A DNA stretch of 64,000 nucleotides from the NCBI RefSeq assembly GCF_013170705.1, contig NZ_CP033334.1:3697501-3761500 (forward strand). Direction: 5' to 3'. A program made the translations under genes and the position numbers. How positions within the stretch are numbered: position 1 is the stretch's first letter; every line of letters begins with the position of its first letter. Source of the stretch: Mesorhizobium loti. Lineage in GTDB: Bacteria; Pseudomonadota; Alphaproteobacteria; Rhizobiales; Rhizobiaceae. The notes under the pieces are model-generated. The model did no database searches. It was not told where the DNA came from and was given only the letters and a program-made list of their open reading frames with translations. Shown in pieces: positions 34,084 through 41,661 of this stretch.

Positions 34084-35412
34084 ATGTCCAACCGGCTGAA
34101 AGTCACGCCGAACGATCTCAGTGCATTCTGGATGCCGTTCACGGCAAACCGGCAGTTCAAGCAGGCGCCACGCATGTTCGTGTCCGCCAAGGACATGCAT
34201 TACACGACCAGCGATGGCCGCAAGGTGCTGGACGGCACGGCGGGCCTGTGGTGCGTCAATGCCGGCCACTGCCGGCCGAAGATCACCGAGGCGATCCAGC
34301 ACCAGGCCGCCGAACTCGACTACGCGCCTGCCTTCCAGATGGGCCATCCCATCGTGTTCGAACTGGCCAACCGCCTGGTCGACATCGCGCCCAAGGGCAT
34401 GGACCACGTGTTCTTCACCAATTCCGGTTCGGAGTCGGTCGAGACCGCGCTGAAGATGGCGATCGCCTATCACCGGATGAAGGGTGAGGGCTCGCGCACC
34501 CGCCTGATCGGCCGCGAGCGCGGCTATCACGGTGTCAATTTCGGCGGTATCTCGGTCGGCGGCATCGTCACCAACCGCAAGATGTTCGGCACGCTGCTCG
34601 GCGGCGTCGACCACATGCCGCACACGCATCTGCCGGAGAAGAACGCCTTCTCCAAGGGCGTGCCGGAACATGGCGCGGAGCTCGCCAACGAGCTGGAGCG
34701 CATCGTCGCGCTGCACGACGCCTCGACCATCGCCGCTGTCATCGTCGAGCCGGTCGCCGGCTCCACCGGCGTCATCCTGCCGCCCAAGGGCTATCTGCAG
34801 AAGCTGCGCGAAATCTGCACCAAGCACGGCATCCTGCTGATCTTCGACGAGGTCATCACCGGGTTCGGCCGTCTCGGCGCGCCGTTCGCGGCCGACTATT
34901 TTGGCGTCACGCCAGATATCATGACCACGGCCAAGGGCGTCTCCAACGGCGTCATCCCGATGGGCGCGGTGTTCGTGAAGAAGGAAATCCACGACGCCTT
35001 CATGACCGGTCCCGAGCACATGATCGAGTTCTTCCACGGCTACACCTATTCGGGCAATCCGATCGCCTGTGCGGCCGCACTGGGCACGCTCGATACATAC
35101 AAGGAAGAAGGCCTGCTTACCCGCGGCGAGGAACTGGCGCCTTATTGGGAAGACGCGCTGCACTCGCTGAAGGACGAGCCGCATGTCATCGACATCAGGA
35201 ACATCGGCCTGATCGGCGCGATCGAACTGGCGCCGATCGCCGGCAGCCCGACCAAGCGCGCCTTCTCGGCCTTCGTCAAGGCGTTCGAACGCGGCGCGCT
35301 GATCCGCACCACCGGCGACATCATCGCGCTGTCGCCGCCGCTGATCATCACCAAGGGCCAGATCAACGAACTGATCGACCATGTGCGTGAAGTATTGAGG
35401 TCGATCGATTGA
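34084..35412 (+). CDS. Class III aminotransferase, beta-alanine:pyruvate transaminase-like
   Basis: PLP-dependent omega-aminotransferase of 442 residues. In this context it should convert beta-alanine (or 3-aminoisobutyrate from thymine) to malonate or methylmalonate semialdehyde. Landmarks are TAGLWCVNAGH, FFTNSGSESVETALKMA, YHGVNFGG, LLIFDEVITGFGR and the PLP-binding Lys near residue 284 (TTAKGVSNG), followed by HGYTYSGNPIACAAAL. The ATG at 34084 is eight bases after a GGGGAAG ribosome site; a TTG at 34078 is possible. It is the first gene of the RutR-controlled pyd block. Confidence 0.92.
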   Translation: MSNRLKVTPNDLSAFWMPFTANRQFKQAPRMFVSAKDMHYTTSDGRKVLDGTAGLWCVNAGHCRPKITEAIQHQAAELDYAPAFQMGHPIVFELANRLVDIAPKGMDHVFFTNSGSESVETALKMAIAYHRMKGEGSRTRLIGRERGYHGVNFGGISVGGIVTNRKMFGTLLGGVDHMPHTHLPEKNAFSKGVPEHGAELANELERIVALHDASTIAAVIVEPVAGSTGVILPPKGYLQKLREICTKHGILLIFDEVITGFGRLGAPFAADYFGVTPDIMTTAKGVSNGVIPMGAVFVKKEIHDAFMTGPEHMIEFFHGYTYSGNPIACAAALGTLDTYKEEGLLTRGEELAPYWEDALHSLKDEPHVIDIRNIGLIGAIELAPIAGSPTKRAFSAFVKAFERGALIRTTGDIIALSPPLIITKGQINELIDHVREVLRSID

Positions 35413-35430
35413 AGATCTGGGCGCGGATAT

Positions 35431-35478
35431 CCCTCCCCCTCGAGGGGAGGGTGGCCGCGAAGCGGTCGGGTGGGGTCG
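35431..35478 (+). repeat. 48-bp palindromic repeat, family C, left copy
   Basis: Begins CCCTCCCCCTCGAGGGGAGG and continues GTGGCCGCGAAGCGGTCGGG to TGGGGTCG. It contains two hairpins: CCCTCCCC/GGGGAGGG and GGCCGC/GCGGTC. It is the exact reverse complement of 35890-35937; the pair brackets the DUF559 gene. Confidence 0.88.
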
Positions 35479-35524
35479 GTGCGACCGGGCGCCGACCTGA
35501 TCTTTTGCCGCGAGGCCGCCGTTG

Positions 35525-35965
35525 ATGCCCGGGACTCGCGTAAGCTTCGAAATGCGCCAGAAGGCGCGCGCGCTTCGAGTTCACGCGACCAAGGGCGAAT
35601 CCCTGCTCTGGTATGAACTGCGCGAGCTGAAATCGACCGGTATTAAATTCCGCCGCCAGTGCCCGATTGGAGCATACATCGTCGACTTCGCCTGTTTTGG
35701 TGTGAAGCTGGTGGTCGAAGTGGATGGCGATCTGCACGAACACGCAAAGGGCAAACGGCACGACGCTGTTCGTGATGCCTATCTGCGTTCGCTCGGGTTC
35801 GATATCTTTCGCGTTGACGAGCCCGATGTCATAAACAGCGCTTGGCATGTCGCGCAGTTGGTCAAGGGGAAGGGCGAGCTTATGTCAGGCGACCCCACCC
35901 GACCGCTTCGCGGCCACCCTCCCCTCGAGGGGGAGGGGGACGCCGCGCAATTGGAGAGGTTTTGA
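35525..35965 (+). CDS. DUF559 endonuclease-domain protein between inverted repeats
   Basis: A 146-residue protein with a DUF559 domain, a nuclease fold related to very-short-patch-repair and other PD-(D/E)xK enzymes. Likely active-site residues are Glu of GESLLWYEL, Asp of GAYIVDFAC, and the ExD of LVVEVDGDLH; most relatives have DGGQH at the last site. The rest (DAYLRSLGFDIFRVDEPDV) fits the family. It interrupts the pyrimidine genes and is framed by two exact inverted 48-bp repeats; the right repeat encodes its C-terminus (GDPTRPLRGHPPLEGEG), and its stop abuts the next ATG. No role in pyrimidine breakdown is expected. A TTG at 35522 is an alternative start. Confidence 0.85.
   Translation: MPGTRVSFEMRQKARALRVHATKGESLLWYELRELKSTGIKFRRQCPIGAYIVDFACFGVKLVVEVDGDLHEHAKGKRHDAVRDAYLRSLGFDIFRVDEPDVINSAWHVAQLVKGKGELMSGDPTRPLRGHPPLEGEGDAAQLERF
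35890..35937 (-). repeat. 48-bp palindromic repeat, family C, right copy (inverted, inside DUF559 3' end)
   Basis: Exact reverse complement of 35431-35478 over 48 bases (CGACCCCACCCGACCGCTTC at its left end). It is read in frame as the last part of the DUF559 protein. Outside the pair, both flanks share a GCGCGG hexamer in mirrored position (GGCGCGGATAT on the left, GCCGCGCAA on the right), so the repeat may once have been slightly longer. Confidence 0.88.
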
Positions 35966-37216
35966 ATGGCCGCACCCGGCGAGAATCTGCGAATCAATTC
36001 AGACCGTTTGTGGGATTCGCTGATGGAGATGGCGAAGATCGGCCCCGGCATTGCCGGCGGCAACAATCGCCAGACGGTGACCGACGAGGATGGCGAGGGT
36101 CGGCATCTGTTCAAGCGCTGGTGCGAGGCCGCCGGGCTCGAAATGGGCGTCGACGAGATGGGCACCATGTTTGCCCGCCGCGAGGGCACCGATCCCAGCC
36201 TGCCGCCGGTCTATGTCGGCAGCCATCTCGACACGCAGCCGACAGGCGGCAAATATGACGGCGTGCTCGGCGTTCTGGGCGGGCTGGAAGTCGTGCGCTC
36301 GCTCAACGATCTCGGCATCAAGACCAAACATCCGATCGTCGTCACCAACTGGACCAACGAGGAAGGCTCGCGCTTCGCACCGGCGATGATGGCGTCGGGC
36401 GTGTTCGCCGGCGTGCTCGACCAGGCCGATGTCTACGAGCACACGGACAAGAACGGCAAGAAATTCGGCGAAGAGCTGGAGCGTATCGGCTGGAAGGGCA
36501 CCGAGAAGGTTGGCGATCGCAAGATCCACGCCTTCTTCGAACTGCATATCGAGCAGGGCCCGATCCTTGAGGACGAAGACATCGACATCGGTGTCGTCAC
36601 CCACGGCCAGGGCCTGAAATGGCTGCAGGTGACGCTGACCGGCAAGGAGGCGCATACCGGCTCGACGCCGATGCCCAAGCGCCGCAATGCCGGGCTCGGC
36701 ATGGCTCGCGTGATCGAACTGGTGCATGAGATCGCCATGGACTACCAGCCCGACGCCGTCGGCGCGGTCGGCCACATGGAGGTCTATCCCAACTCGCGCA
36801 ACATCATCGCCGGCCGCACCGTCTTCACCATCGACATACGCTCGCCCGAGAAAGAAGTGCTGGACGCCATGGATGGCCGCATCCGCGAAGGCATCGACAC
36901 GATCTGCGAGGCGCTGGATATCCAGTACAAGGTCGAGCAGGTCGGCCATTTCGATCCGGTCACCTTCGATGCCGGCTGCGTGAAGGCTATCCGCGATGCC
37001 GCCGAACGGCTTGGCTACACCCACCGCAACATCGTCTCGGGTGCTGGCCACGATGCCTGCTGGATCAATCGCGTGGCGCCGACCGCAATGGTGATGTGCC
37101 CCTGCGTCGATGGGCTGAGCCACAACGAGGCCGAGGAAATTACCAAGGAATGGGCGAGCGCGGGCGCCGACGTGCTGTTCCATGCTGTGGTGGAGACGGC
37201 TGTCATCGTGGAGTGA
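35966..37216 (+). CDS. Zn-dependent M20-family amidohydrolase (probable beta-ureidopropionase/N-carbamoyl amino-acid hydrolase)
   Basis: Third enzyme of the reductive pyrimidine pathway by context: hydrolysis of N-carbamoyl-beta-alanine to beta-alanine, CO2 and ammonia. The 416-residue product belongs to the M20 allantoate/carbamoylase group, as do known bacterial beta-ureidopropionases. Metal-site motifs are GSHLDTQPTGGKYDG, NWTNEEGSRFAPAM and ELHIEQGPIL; a dimer/substrate loop is EAHTGSTPM and the C-terminal SGAGHDACW. A GGAGAGG ribosome site inside the preceding DUF559 end serves its ATG. L-carbamoylase or allantoate activity cannot be excluded from sequence. Confidence 0.9.
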   Translation: MAAPGENLRINSDRLWDSLMEMAKIGPGIAGGNNRQTVTDEDGEGRHLFKRWCEAAGLEMGVDEMGTMFARREGTDPSLPPVYVGSHLDTQPTGGKYDGVLGVLGGLEVVRSLNDLGIKTKHPIVVTNWTNEEGSRFAPAMMASGVFAGVLDQADVYEHTDKNGKKFGEELERIGWKGTEKVGDRKIHAFFELHIEQGPILEDEDIDIGVVTHGQGLKWLQVTLTGKEAHTGSTPMPKRRNAGLGMARVIELVHEIAMDYQPDAVGAVGHMEVYPNSRNIIAGRTVFTIDIRSPEKEVLDAMDGRIREGIDTICEALDIQYKVEQVGHFDPVTFDAGCVKAIRDAAERLGYTHRNIVSGAGHDACWINRVAPTAMVMCPCVDGLSHNEAEEITKEWASAGADVLFHAVVETAVIVE

Positions 37217-37282
37217 GCTTTAGACATCCAGATTCCAAACGCTGCTCACGAAGAAGCGCGAAAAGAACAAGGGAACACGAAA

Positions 37283-38734
37283 ATGACCAAAGTCATCAAG
37301 AACGGCACCGTCGTCACCGCTGACCGCAGCTGGAAGGCCGACGTGCTGTTCAGCCACGGCAAGATCGTCGCCATCGGCTCCGACCTGCATGGCGACCATG
37401 AGTACGACGCCACCGGCTGCTATGTGATGCCGGGCGGCATCGACCCGCACACCCATCTCGAAATGCCTTTCATGGGCACCTATTCGGCCGATGATTTCGA
37501 GTCCGGCACGCGTGCGGCCCTTGCCGGCGGCACCACGATGGTGGTCGATTTCTGCCTGCCGGCGCCGCAGCAATCGCTGCTCGAAGCCTTGCAGATGTGG
37601 GACAACAAGACCTCCAAGGCGTCGTGCGACTACTCCTTTCACATGGCGATCACCTGGTGGGGCAAGCAGGTGTTCGACGAGATGGCGACCGTCGTCGACA
37701 AGGGCATCACCTCCTTCAAGCACTTCATGGCCTACAAGGGCGCGCTGATGGTGGATGACGACGAGATGTACGCGTCGTTTCAACGCTGCGCCGACCTTGG
37801 CGCGCTGCCGCTGGTGCATGCCGAGAATGGCGACGTGGTTGCTGCCCTGTCGCAGAAGCTGCTCGCCGCCGGCAACAACGGCCCCGAGGGTCACGCCTAT
37901 TCACGCCCGCCGGAAGTGGAGGGCGAGGCCACGAATCGCGCCATCATGATCGCCGACATGGCCGGCGTGCCGCTCTATGTCGTGCATGTCTCCTGCGAGC
38001 AGAGCCACGAGGCCATCCGCCGGGCGCGGCAGAAGGGCATGCGCGTGTTCGGCGAGCCGCTGATCCAGCACCTGACGCTGGACGAGAGCGAGTATTTCGA
38101 CAAGGACTGGGACCATGCCGCGCGGCGCGTGATGAGCCCGCCCTTCCGCAACAGACTGCACCAGGATTCGCTGTGGGCCGGCCTGCAGGCCGGGTCGCTG
38201 CAGGTGGTGGCGACCGACCATTGCGCCTTCACCACCAAGCAGAAGCGCTTCGGCGTCGGCGATTTCACCAAGATACCGAACGGCACCGGTGGGCTCGAGG
38301 ACCGTTTGCCGGTGCTGTGGACCAAGGGCGTCAACACCGGGCGGCTGACGATGAACGAGTTCGTCGCGGTGACCTCGACCAACATCGCAAAAATCCTCAA
38401 CATGTATCCGAAAAAGGGCGCCATCGTTGAAGGTGCTGACGCCGACATCATCGTCTGGGATCCGAAGCGCAAGAAGACGATCGCAGCCAAGAAGCAGCAG
38501 TCCGTCATCGACTATAATGTCTTCGAAGGCGTCGAGGTGACCGGCCTGCCACGCTTCGTCTTCTCGCGCGGCGAACTGTCGATCGAGGAGACCGAGGTGA
38601 AGGCCAGGCCCGGCCACGGCCAGTTCGTCGGGCGCGAGCCGAACGCCGCGGTCAACCGCGCGCTGTCGACGTGGAAGGAGATCACCGCGCCGCGCAAGGT
38701 GGAACGCACAGGCATCCCGGCGACGGGGGTTTGA
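37283..38734 (+). CDS. hydA: Dihydropyrimidinase (D-hydantoinase family)
   Basis: Ring-opening enzyme: dihydrouracil/dihydrothymine to N-carbamoyl-beta-amino acid; also acts on 5-substituted hydantoins in many bacteria. The 483-residue product has the metal-binding DPHTH (His56, His58), the carbamylated Lys146 in ITSFKHFMAYKG, VHVSCEQSHEAI, and the Asp of VVATDHCAF, all hallmarks of the dinuclear Zn amidohydrolase family. The usual AAGGGAAC ribosome site precedes the ATG. It follows the M20 hydrolase by 66 bases and is co-directional with it. Confidence 0.94.
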   Translation: MTKVIKNGTVVTADRSWKADVLFSHGKIVAIGSDLHGDHEYDATGCYVMPGGIDPHTHLEMPFMGTYSADDFESGTRAALAGGTTMVVDFCLPAPQQSLLEALQMWDNKTSKASCDYSFHMAITWWGKQVFDEMATVVDKGITSFKHFMAYKGALMVDDDEMYASFQRCADLGALPLVHAENGDVVAALSQKLLAAGNNGPEGHAYSRPPEVEGEATNRAIMIADMAGVPLYVVHVSCEQSHEAIRRARQKGMRVFGEPLIQHLTLDESEYFDKDWDHAARRVMSPPFRNRLHQDSLWAGLQAGSLQVVATDHCAFTTKQKRFGVGDFTKIPNGTGGLEDRLPVLWTKGVNTGRLTMNEFVAVTSTNIAKILNMYPKKGAIVEGADADIIVWDPKRKKTIAAKKQQSVIDYNVFEGVEVTGLPRFVFSRGELSIEETEVKARPGHGQFVGREPNAAVNRALSTWKEITAPRKVERTGIPATGV

Positions 38735-38735
38735 G

Positions 38736-39113
38736 ATGCGGCGCGGGGGACTTCTTGTCAGCGCTTTTATGGTTCTGGCGGCAAGCCAGGCGACGGCGGC
38801 CGGCATCGACCTCAGCAAGCCTTATGGCAACAAGTCCGGTTGCATCAACAAGAACGGCCAAGAGGTCTATGCCGAGGACATGCTGCTTCTGACCAGCGAG
38901 GCATTCGTCACGGTGGCGAGCGCTTGCACCTTCACCGAAAAAAAGGTCCAGGCCGACGGGTCGCTGGTTGTGAAGGCCAGTTGCCAGGCGGAGGGCGAGG
39001 AGGGCGAGACGCCCGGCCAGTTCACCATCAGGAAGAGCGCCAAGAACGCGAAGAGATTGGTGATCGCCGATGAGGACGGCAACGTCATGGGCGAAGTCTC
39101 TCGGTGCAAATGA
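38736..39113 (+). CDS. Hypothetical small secreted protein
   Basis: A 125-residue protein starting one base after the dihydropyrimidinase stop, hence co-transcribed. It has a signal peptide (MRRGGLLVSAFMVLAASQATA) and four Cys in the mature part (SGCINKNG, SACTFTEKK, ASCQAEG, SRCK-end), suggesting two disulfides in the periplasm. The rest is polar with beta-like spacing (RLVIADEDGNVMGEVSRC). No family recognised and no obvious link to pyrimidines beyond position. Confidence 0.7.
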   Translation: MRRGGLLVSAFMVLAASQATAAGIDLSKPYGNKSGCINKNGQEVYAEDMLLLTSEAFVTVASACTFTEKKVQADGSLVVKASCQAEGEEGETPGQFTIRKSAKNAKRLVIADEDGNVMGEVSRCK

Positions 39114-39136
39114 CGGCACGAGCCTTTGCGTCGACT

Positions 39137-39541
39137 TCAGGCGACCAGCGCATCCAGTTCCGGCAGCAGGACGACGCTTTCCTGTTCGTTGGGATCGGTG
39201 CGGGCAATGACGGCCGAAGACGGGGCGTTGCTCAGATTGGCCGGCAGATGCGGCACGCCGGCTGGAATGTAGAAGAGGTCACCAGCCTTGACGACGATGT
39301 GGTGTTCGAGCCGGTCGCCATACCAAGTATGGACCTCGCCGGAGAGCACATAGATCGCCGTCTCATGGCTCTCGTGCAGATGCGCCTTGGCGCGGGCGCC
39401 GGGCGGCATGGTGAGAACGTGCATGCAGATGCCGGAGGAGCCGACCGATTCCGTGGCAATGCCGGCGAAATAGGTCAAACCCTGCTTGCCTTCATAAGTG
39501 CTTTCAGGGCGGATAAGATGGCAAGTGGGTTTGGGCGACAT
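39137..39541 (-). CDS. Cupin domain-containing protein
   Basis: A single-domain cupin of 134 residues. Cupin motif 1 is AKAHLHESHETAIYVLSGEV, giving a likely metal site of two His, one Glu and a later His, with motif 2 GDLFYIPAGVPHLPANLS. Small cupins of this kind can be sugar or dioxygenase-like enzymes or sensors; no substrate is suggested. It is convergent with the small secreted protein and divergent from the ABC ATPase gene, 130 bases away. Confidence 0.84.
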   Translation of the reverse strand: MSPKPTCHLIRPESTYEGKQGLTYFAGIATESVGSSGICMHVLTMPPGARAKAHLHESHETAIYVLSGEVHTWYGDRLEHHIVVKAGDLFYIPAGVPHLPANLSNAPSSAVIARTDPNEQESVVLLPELDALVA

Positions 39542-39671
39542 CGGGGAACTCCGGGCGTCGATTTGAGTGGGACAAGACCAATGGGACTGGGCGAGTGGAA
39601 AACAACATCGCTATAAAAGCAATCGGAATCCGGACGGCGCCGCAGGGGCGGGAACAGGCAGGCGGCAGCCG

Positions 39672-40463
39672 ATGACCGGAATTTCGCCAGCCGTCGTCGC
39701 GGCAAGCAAACTTGGCCTCACCTTCCAGACCAATGACGGACCGGTCCAGGCGCTGTCCAATGTCGACCTGACCATCGGCAAGGGAGAATTCGTCTCCTTC
39801 ATCGGGCCGTCGGGTTGCGGCAAGACCACGCTGCTGCGCGTCATCGCCGACCTGGAGAAACCGACATCGGGGACGATCTCGGTCAACGGCATGACCGCGG
39901 AGCAGGCCCGCGAGAAGCGCGCCTATGGCTATGTCTTTCAGGCCGCGGCGCTGTTTCCGTGGCGCACGATCGAACGCAATGTCGCGCTGCCACTGGAGAT
40001 CATGGGCCTCTCCAGGGCGGAGCAGGCGGAGCGCATCAAGCGCACGCTCGACCTCGTCAACCTCTCGGGCTTCGAGAAGAAATACCCCTGGCAGCTTTCC
40101 GGCGGCATGCAGCAGCGCGCCTCGATCGCGCGTGCGCTCGCCTTCGACGCCGACCTCTTGTTGATGGACGAGCCATTCGGCGCGCTGGACGAGATCGTGC
40201 GCGACCATCTCAATGAGCAATTGCTGCAACTGTGGGCGCGCACCAACAAGACCATCTGCTTCGTCACCCACTCCATTCCGGAAGCCGTCTACCTCTCGAC
40301 GCGCATCGTGGTCATGTCACCGCGCCCGGGGCGTGTCAGCGACATCATCGAATCGACACTGCCGAAGGAGCGGCCGCTCGACATCCGCGAAACGCCGGAG
40401 TTTCTGGCGATCGCCGCGCGCGTGCGCGATGGTCTGCGGGCAGGGCACAGCTATGATGATTGA
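39672..40463 (+). CDS. ABC transporter ATPase, NitT/TauT family
   Basis: Energy subunit of an importer of the nitrate/taurine/THI5 class, 263 residues. Motifs: Walker A GPSGCGKTT, Q-loop FQAAALFPWRTIERN, signature LSGGMQQR, Walker B LLLMDEPFGALDE, switch His in FVTHSIPEAVYLS. The ATG at 39672 starts the conserved part; the frame is open to 39567. Two permeases and a THI5-type binding protein follow, but a 319-base gap containing two repeat elements separates it from the first permease. Confidence 0.92.
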   Translation: MTGISPAVVAASKLGLTFQTNDGPVQALSNVDLTIGKGEFVSFIGPSGCGKTTLLRVIADLEKPTSGTISVNGMTAEQAREKRAYGYVFQAAALFPWRTIERNVALPLEIMGLSRAEQAERIKRTLDLVNLSGFEKKYPWQLSGGMQQRASIARALAFDADLLLMDEPFGALDEIVRDHLNEQLLQLWARTNKTICFVTHSIPEAVYLSTRIVVMSPRPGRVSDIIESTLPKERPLDIRETPEFLAIAARVRDGLRAGHSYDD

Positions 40464-40492
40464 GTGCCCTCGCCAGAGAACGTCCTACGCGT

Positions 40493-40709
40493 TCGTCATC
40501 CTAGGGCGGAGCGGCGCGAAGCGTCGCGCAGACCCTAGGATCCATGCCGTGACGTCGGGCGAGGGGTCAAACCGGCGGAGAACGGCTTCCAGCCGCGGTC
40601 GCGCAAAGGGTGCCGTGTTCCGCACCGTTGCGGAACATAGAGGTAACGGCATGGATCCTAGGGTCTGCGCCGCGTCGCTTCGCTCCTTGCTTCGCCCTAG
40701 GATGACGAA
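40493..40709. repeat. Long inverted-repeat (MITE-like) element, family B, copy 2
   Basis: A 217-base element with matching ends TCGTCATCCTAGGGCG and, in reverse complement, the same sequence at the right tip; complementarity extends some 65 bases inward through GCAGACCCTAGGATCCATGCC. The centre (40560-40640) is unique and includes a small inner dyad GTTCCGCACCGTTGCGGAAC. It sits between the ATPase and permease genes of one operon. Copy 1 is at 33016-33194. Confidence 0.85.
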
Positions 40710-40745
40710 GAAACAGGTGGTCGTCCTCCGCTTCGCTCCGGCCAT

Positions 40746-40766
40746 CCTCTCCCCGGCGGGGAGAGG
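40746..40766 (+). repeat. Short palindrome CCTCTCCCC-GGC-GGGGAGAGG
   Basis: A perfect 9-bp dyad with a 3-base loop just before the permease ATG at 40783. The purine-rich right arm and following bases (GAGAGGGGGAG) also supply the permease ribosome site, so the hairpin may affect its translation. It resembles the family A hairpin in base composition but not in sequence. Confidence 0.55.
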
Positions 40767-40782
40767 AGAGGGGGAGCGCTAG

Positions 40783-41661
40783 ATGGACTCCTTCCGCGAC
40801 AAGCTCGTCCCTGTCACCTCGATCCTGGCCGGCGTGGTCGTGCTCTGGTACGTCATGGCCGTCATCCTCAACACGCCATTCCAGCGCGATCTCGACACTC
40901 GTGCCAACGAAACCCCCGGCACGGTCGAATTCATCGGCAAGACGCTGGCCCAGCCGAAGCCGACGCTCCCGGCGCCGCATCAGGTGGCGGTGAATTTCTT
41001 TGAAAACACCTTCCTGCGGCCCATCAATTCGAACCGCAGCCTCGTCTACAACGCCTGGGTGACGCTGTCGTCGACACTGCTCGGCTTCGCCTTCGGCACC
41101 GCGCTCGGCATAATCATCGCCGTGGGCATCGTGCATGTGGCGACGCTGGACCGCAGCCTGATGCCGTGGATCATCGCTTCGCAGACCATTCCGATCCTTG
41201 CGGTGGCGCCGATGATCATCGTCGTGCTGGCGGCGATCGGCATCACCGGCCTGATCCCGAAAGCGATGATCTCGACCTATCTGTCGTTCTTCCCGGTGAC
41301 CGTCGGCATGGTGAAGGGATTGCGCTCGCCCGAGATCATGCATCTCGACCTGATGCACACCTACAATGCAAGCCGTGCGCAGACCTTCTGGAAATTGCGT
41401 GTCCCGGCCTCGGTGCCGTTCCTGTTCACCTCGATGAAGGTGGCGGTGGCGGCAAGCCTGGTCGGCGCCATCGTCGGCGAACTGCCTACCGGCGCGGTCG
41501 CCGGCATCGGCGCCAAGCTGCTCGCCGGCGCCTATTACAGCCAGTCCATCGACATCTGGTCGGCGCTGGTTGCGGGTTCCATCGTGGCGGCACTTCTGGT
41601 CATGGTGGTCGGCATTGCCGGCCGCCTCGTCGACCGCGCCATGGGCGGGAGGCCGGCATGA
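40783..41661 (+). CDS. ABC transporter permease, NitT/TauT family (first)
   Basis: Membrane subunit of 292 residues with a BPD_transp_1 domain. It has an N-terminal helix (VTSILAGVVVLWYVMAVIL), a periplasmic stretch, and transport-domain helices with the EAA-type loop DLMHTYNASRAQTFWKLRVPASVPFLFT. The GGGGGAG ribosome site lies nine bases upstream. Its stop overlaps the start of the second permease (ATGA), so the two are translationally coupled and probably form a heterodimeric channel. Confidence 0.92.
   Translation: MDSFRDKLVPVTSILAGVVVLWYVMAVILNTPFQRDLDTRANETPGTVEFIGKTLAQPKPTLPAPHQVAVNFFENTFLRPINSNRSLVYNAWVTLSSTLLGFAFGTALGIIIAVGIVHVATLDRSLMPWIIASQTIPILAVAPMIIVVLAAIGITGLIPKAMISTYLSFFPVTVGMVKGLRSPEIMHLDLMHTYNASRAQTFWKLRVPASVPFLFTSMKVAVAASLVGAIVGELPTGAVAGIGAKLLAGAYYSQSIDIWSALVAGSIVAALLVMVVGIAGRLVDRAMGGRPA

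Noticed and set aside
39576..39595. GACCA-like half-site upstream of the THI5-type ATPase gene as a third RutR operator
   Set aside because: Only about 8 of 14 consensus bases match and the second half-site is poor.
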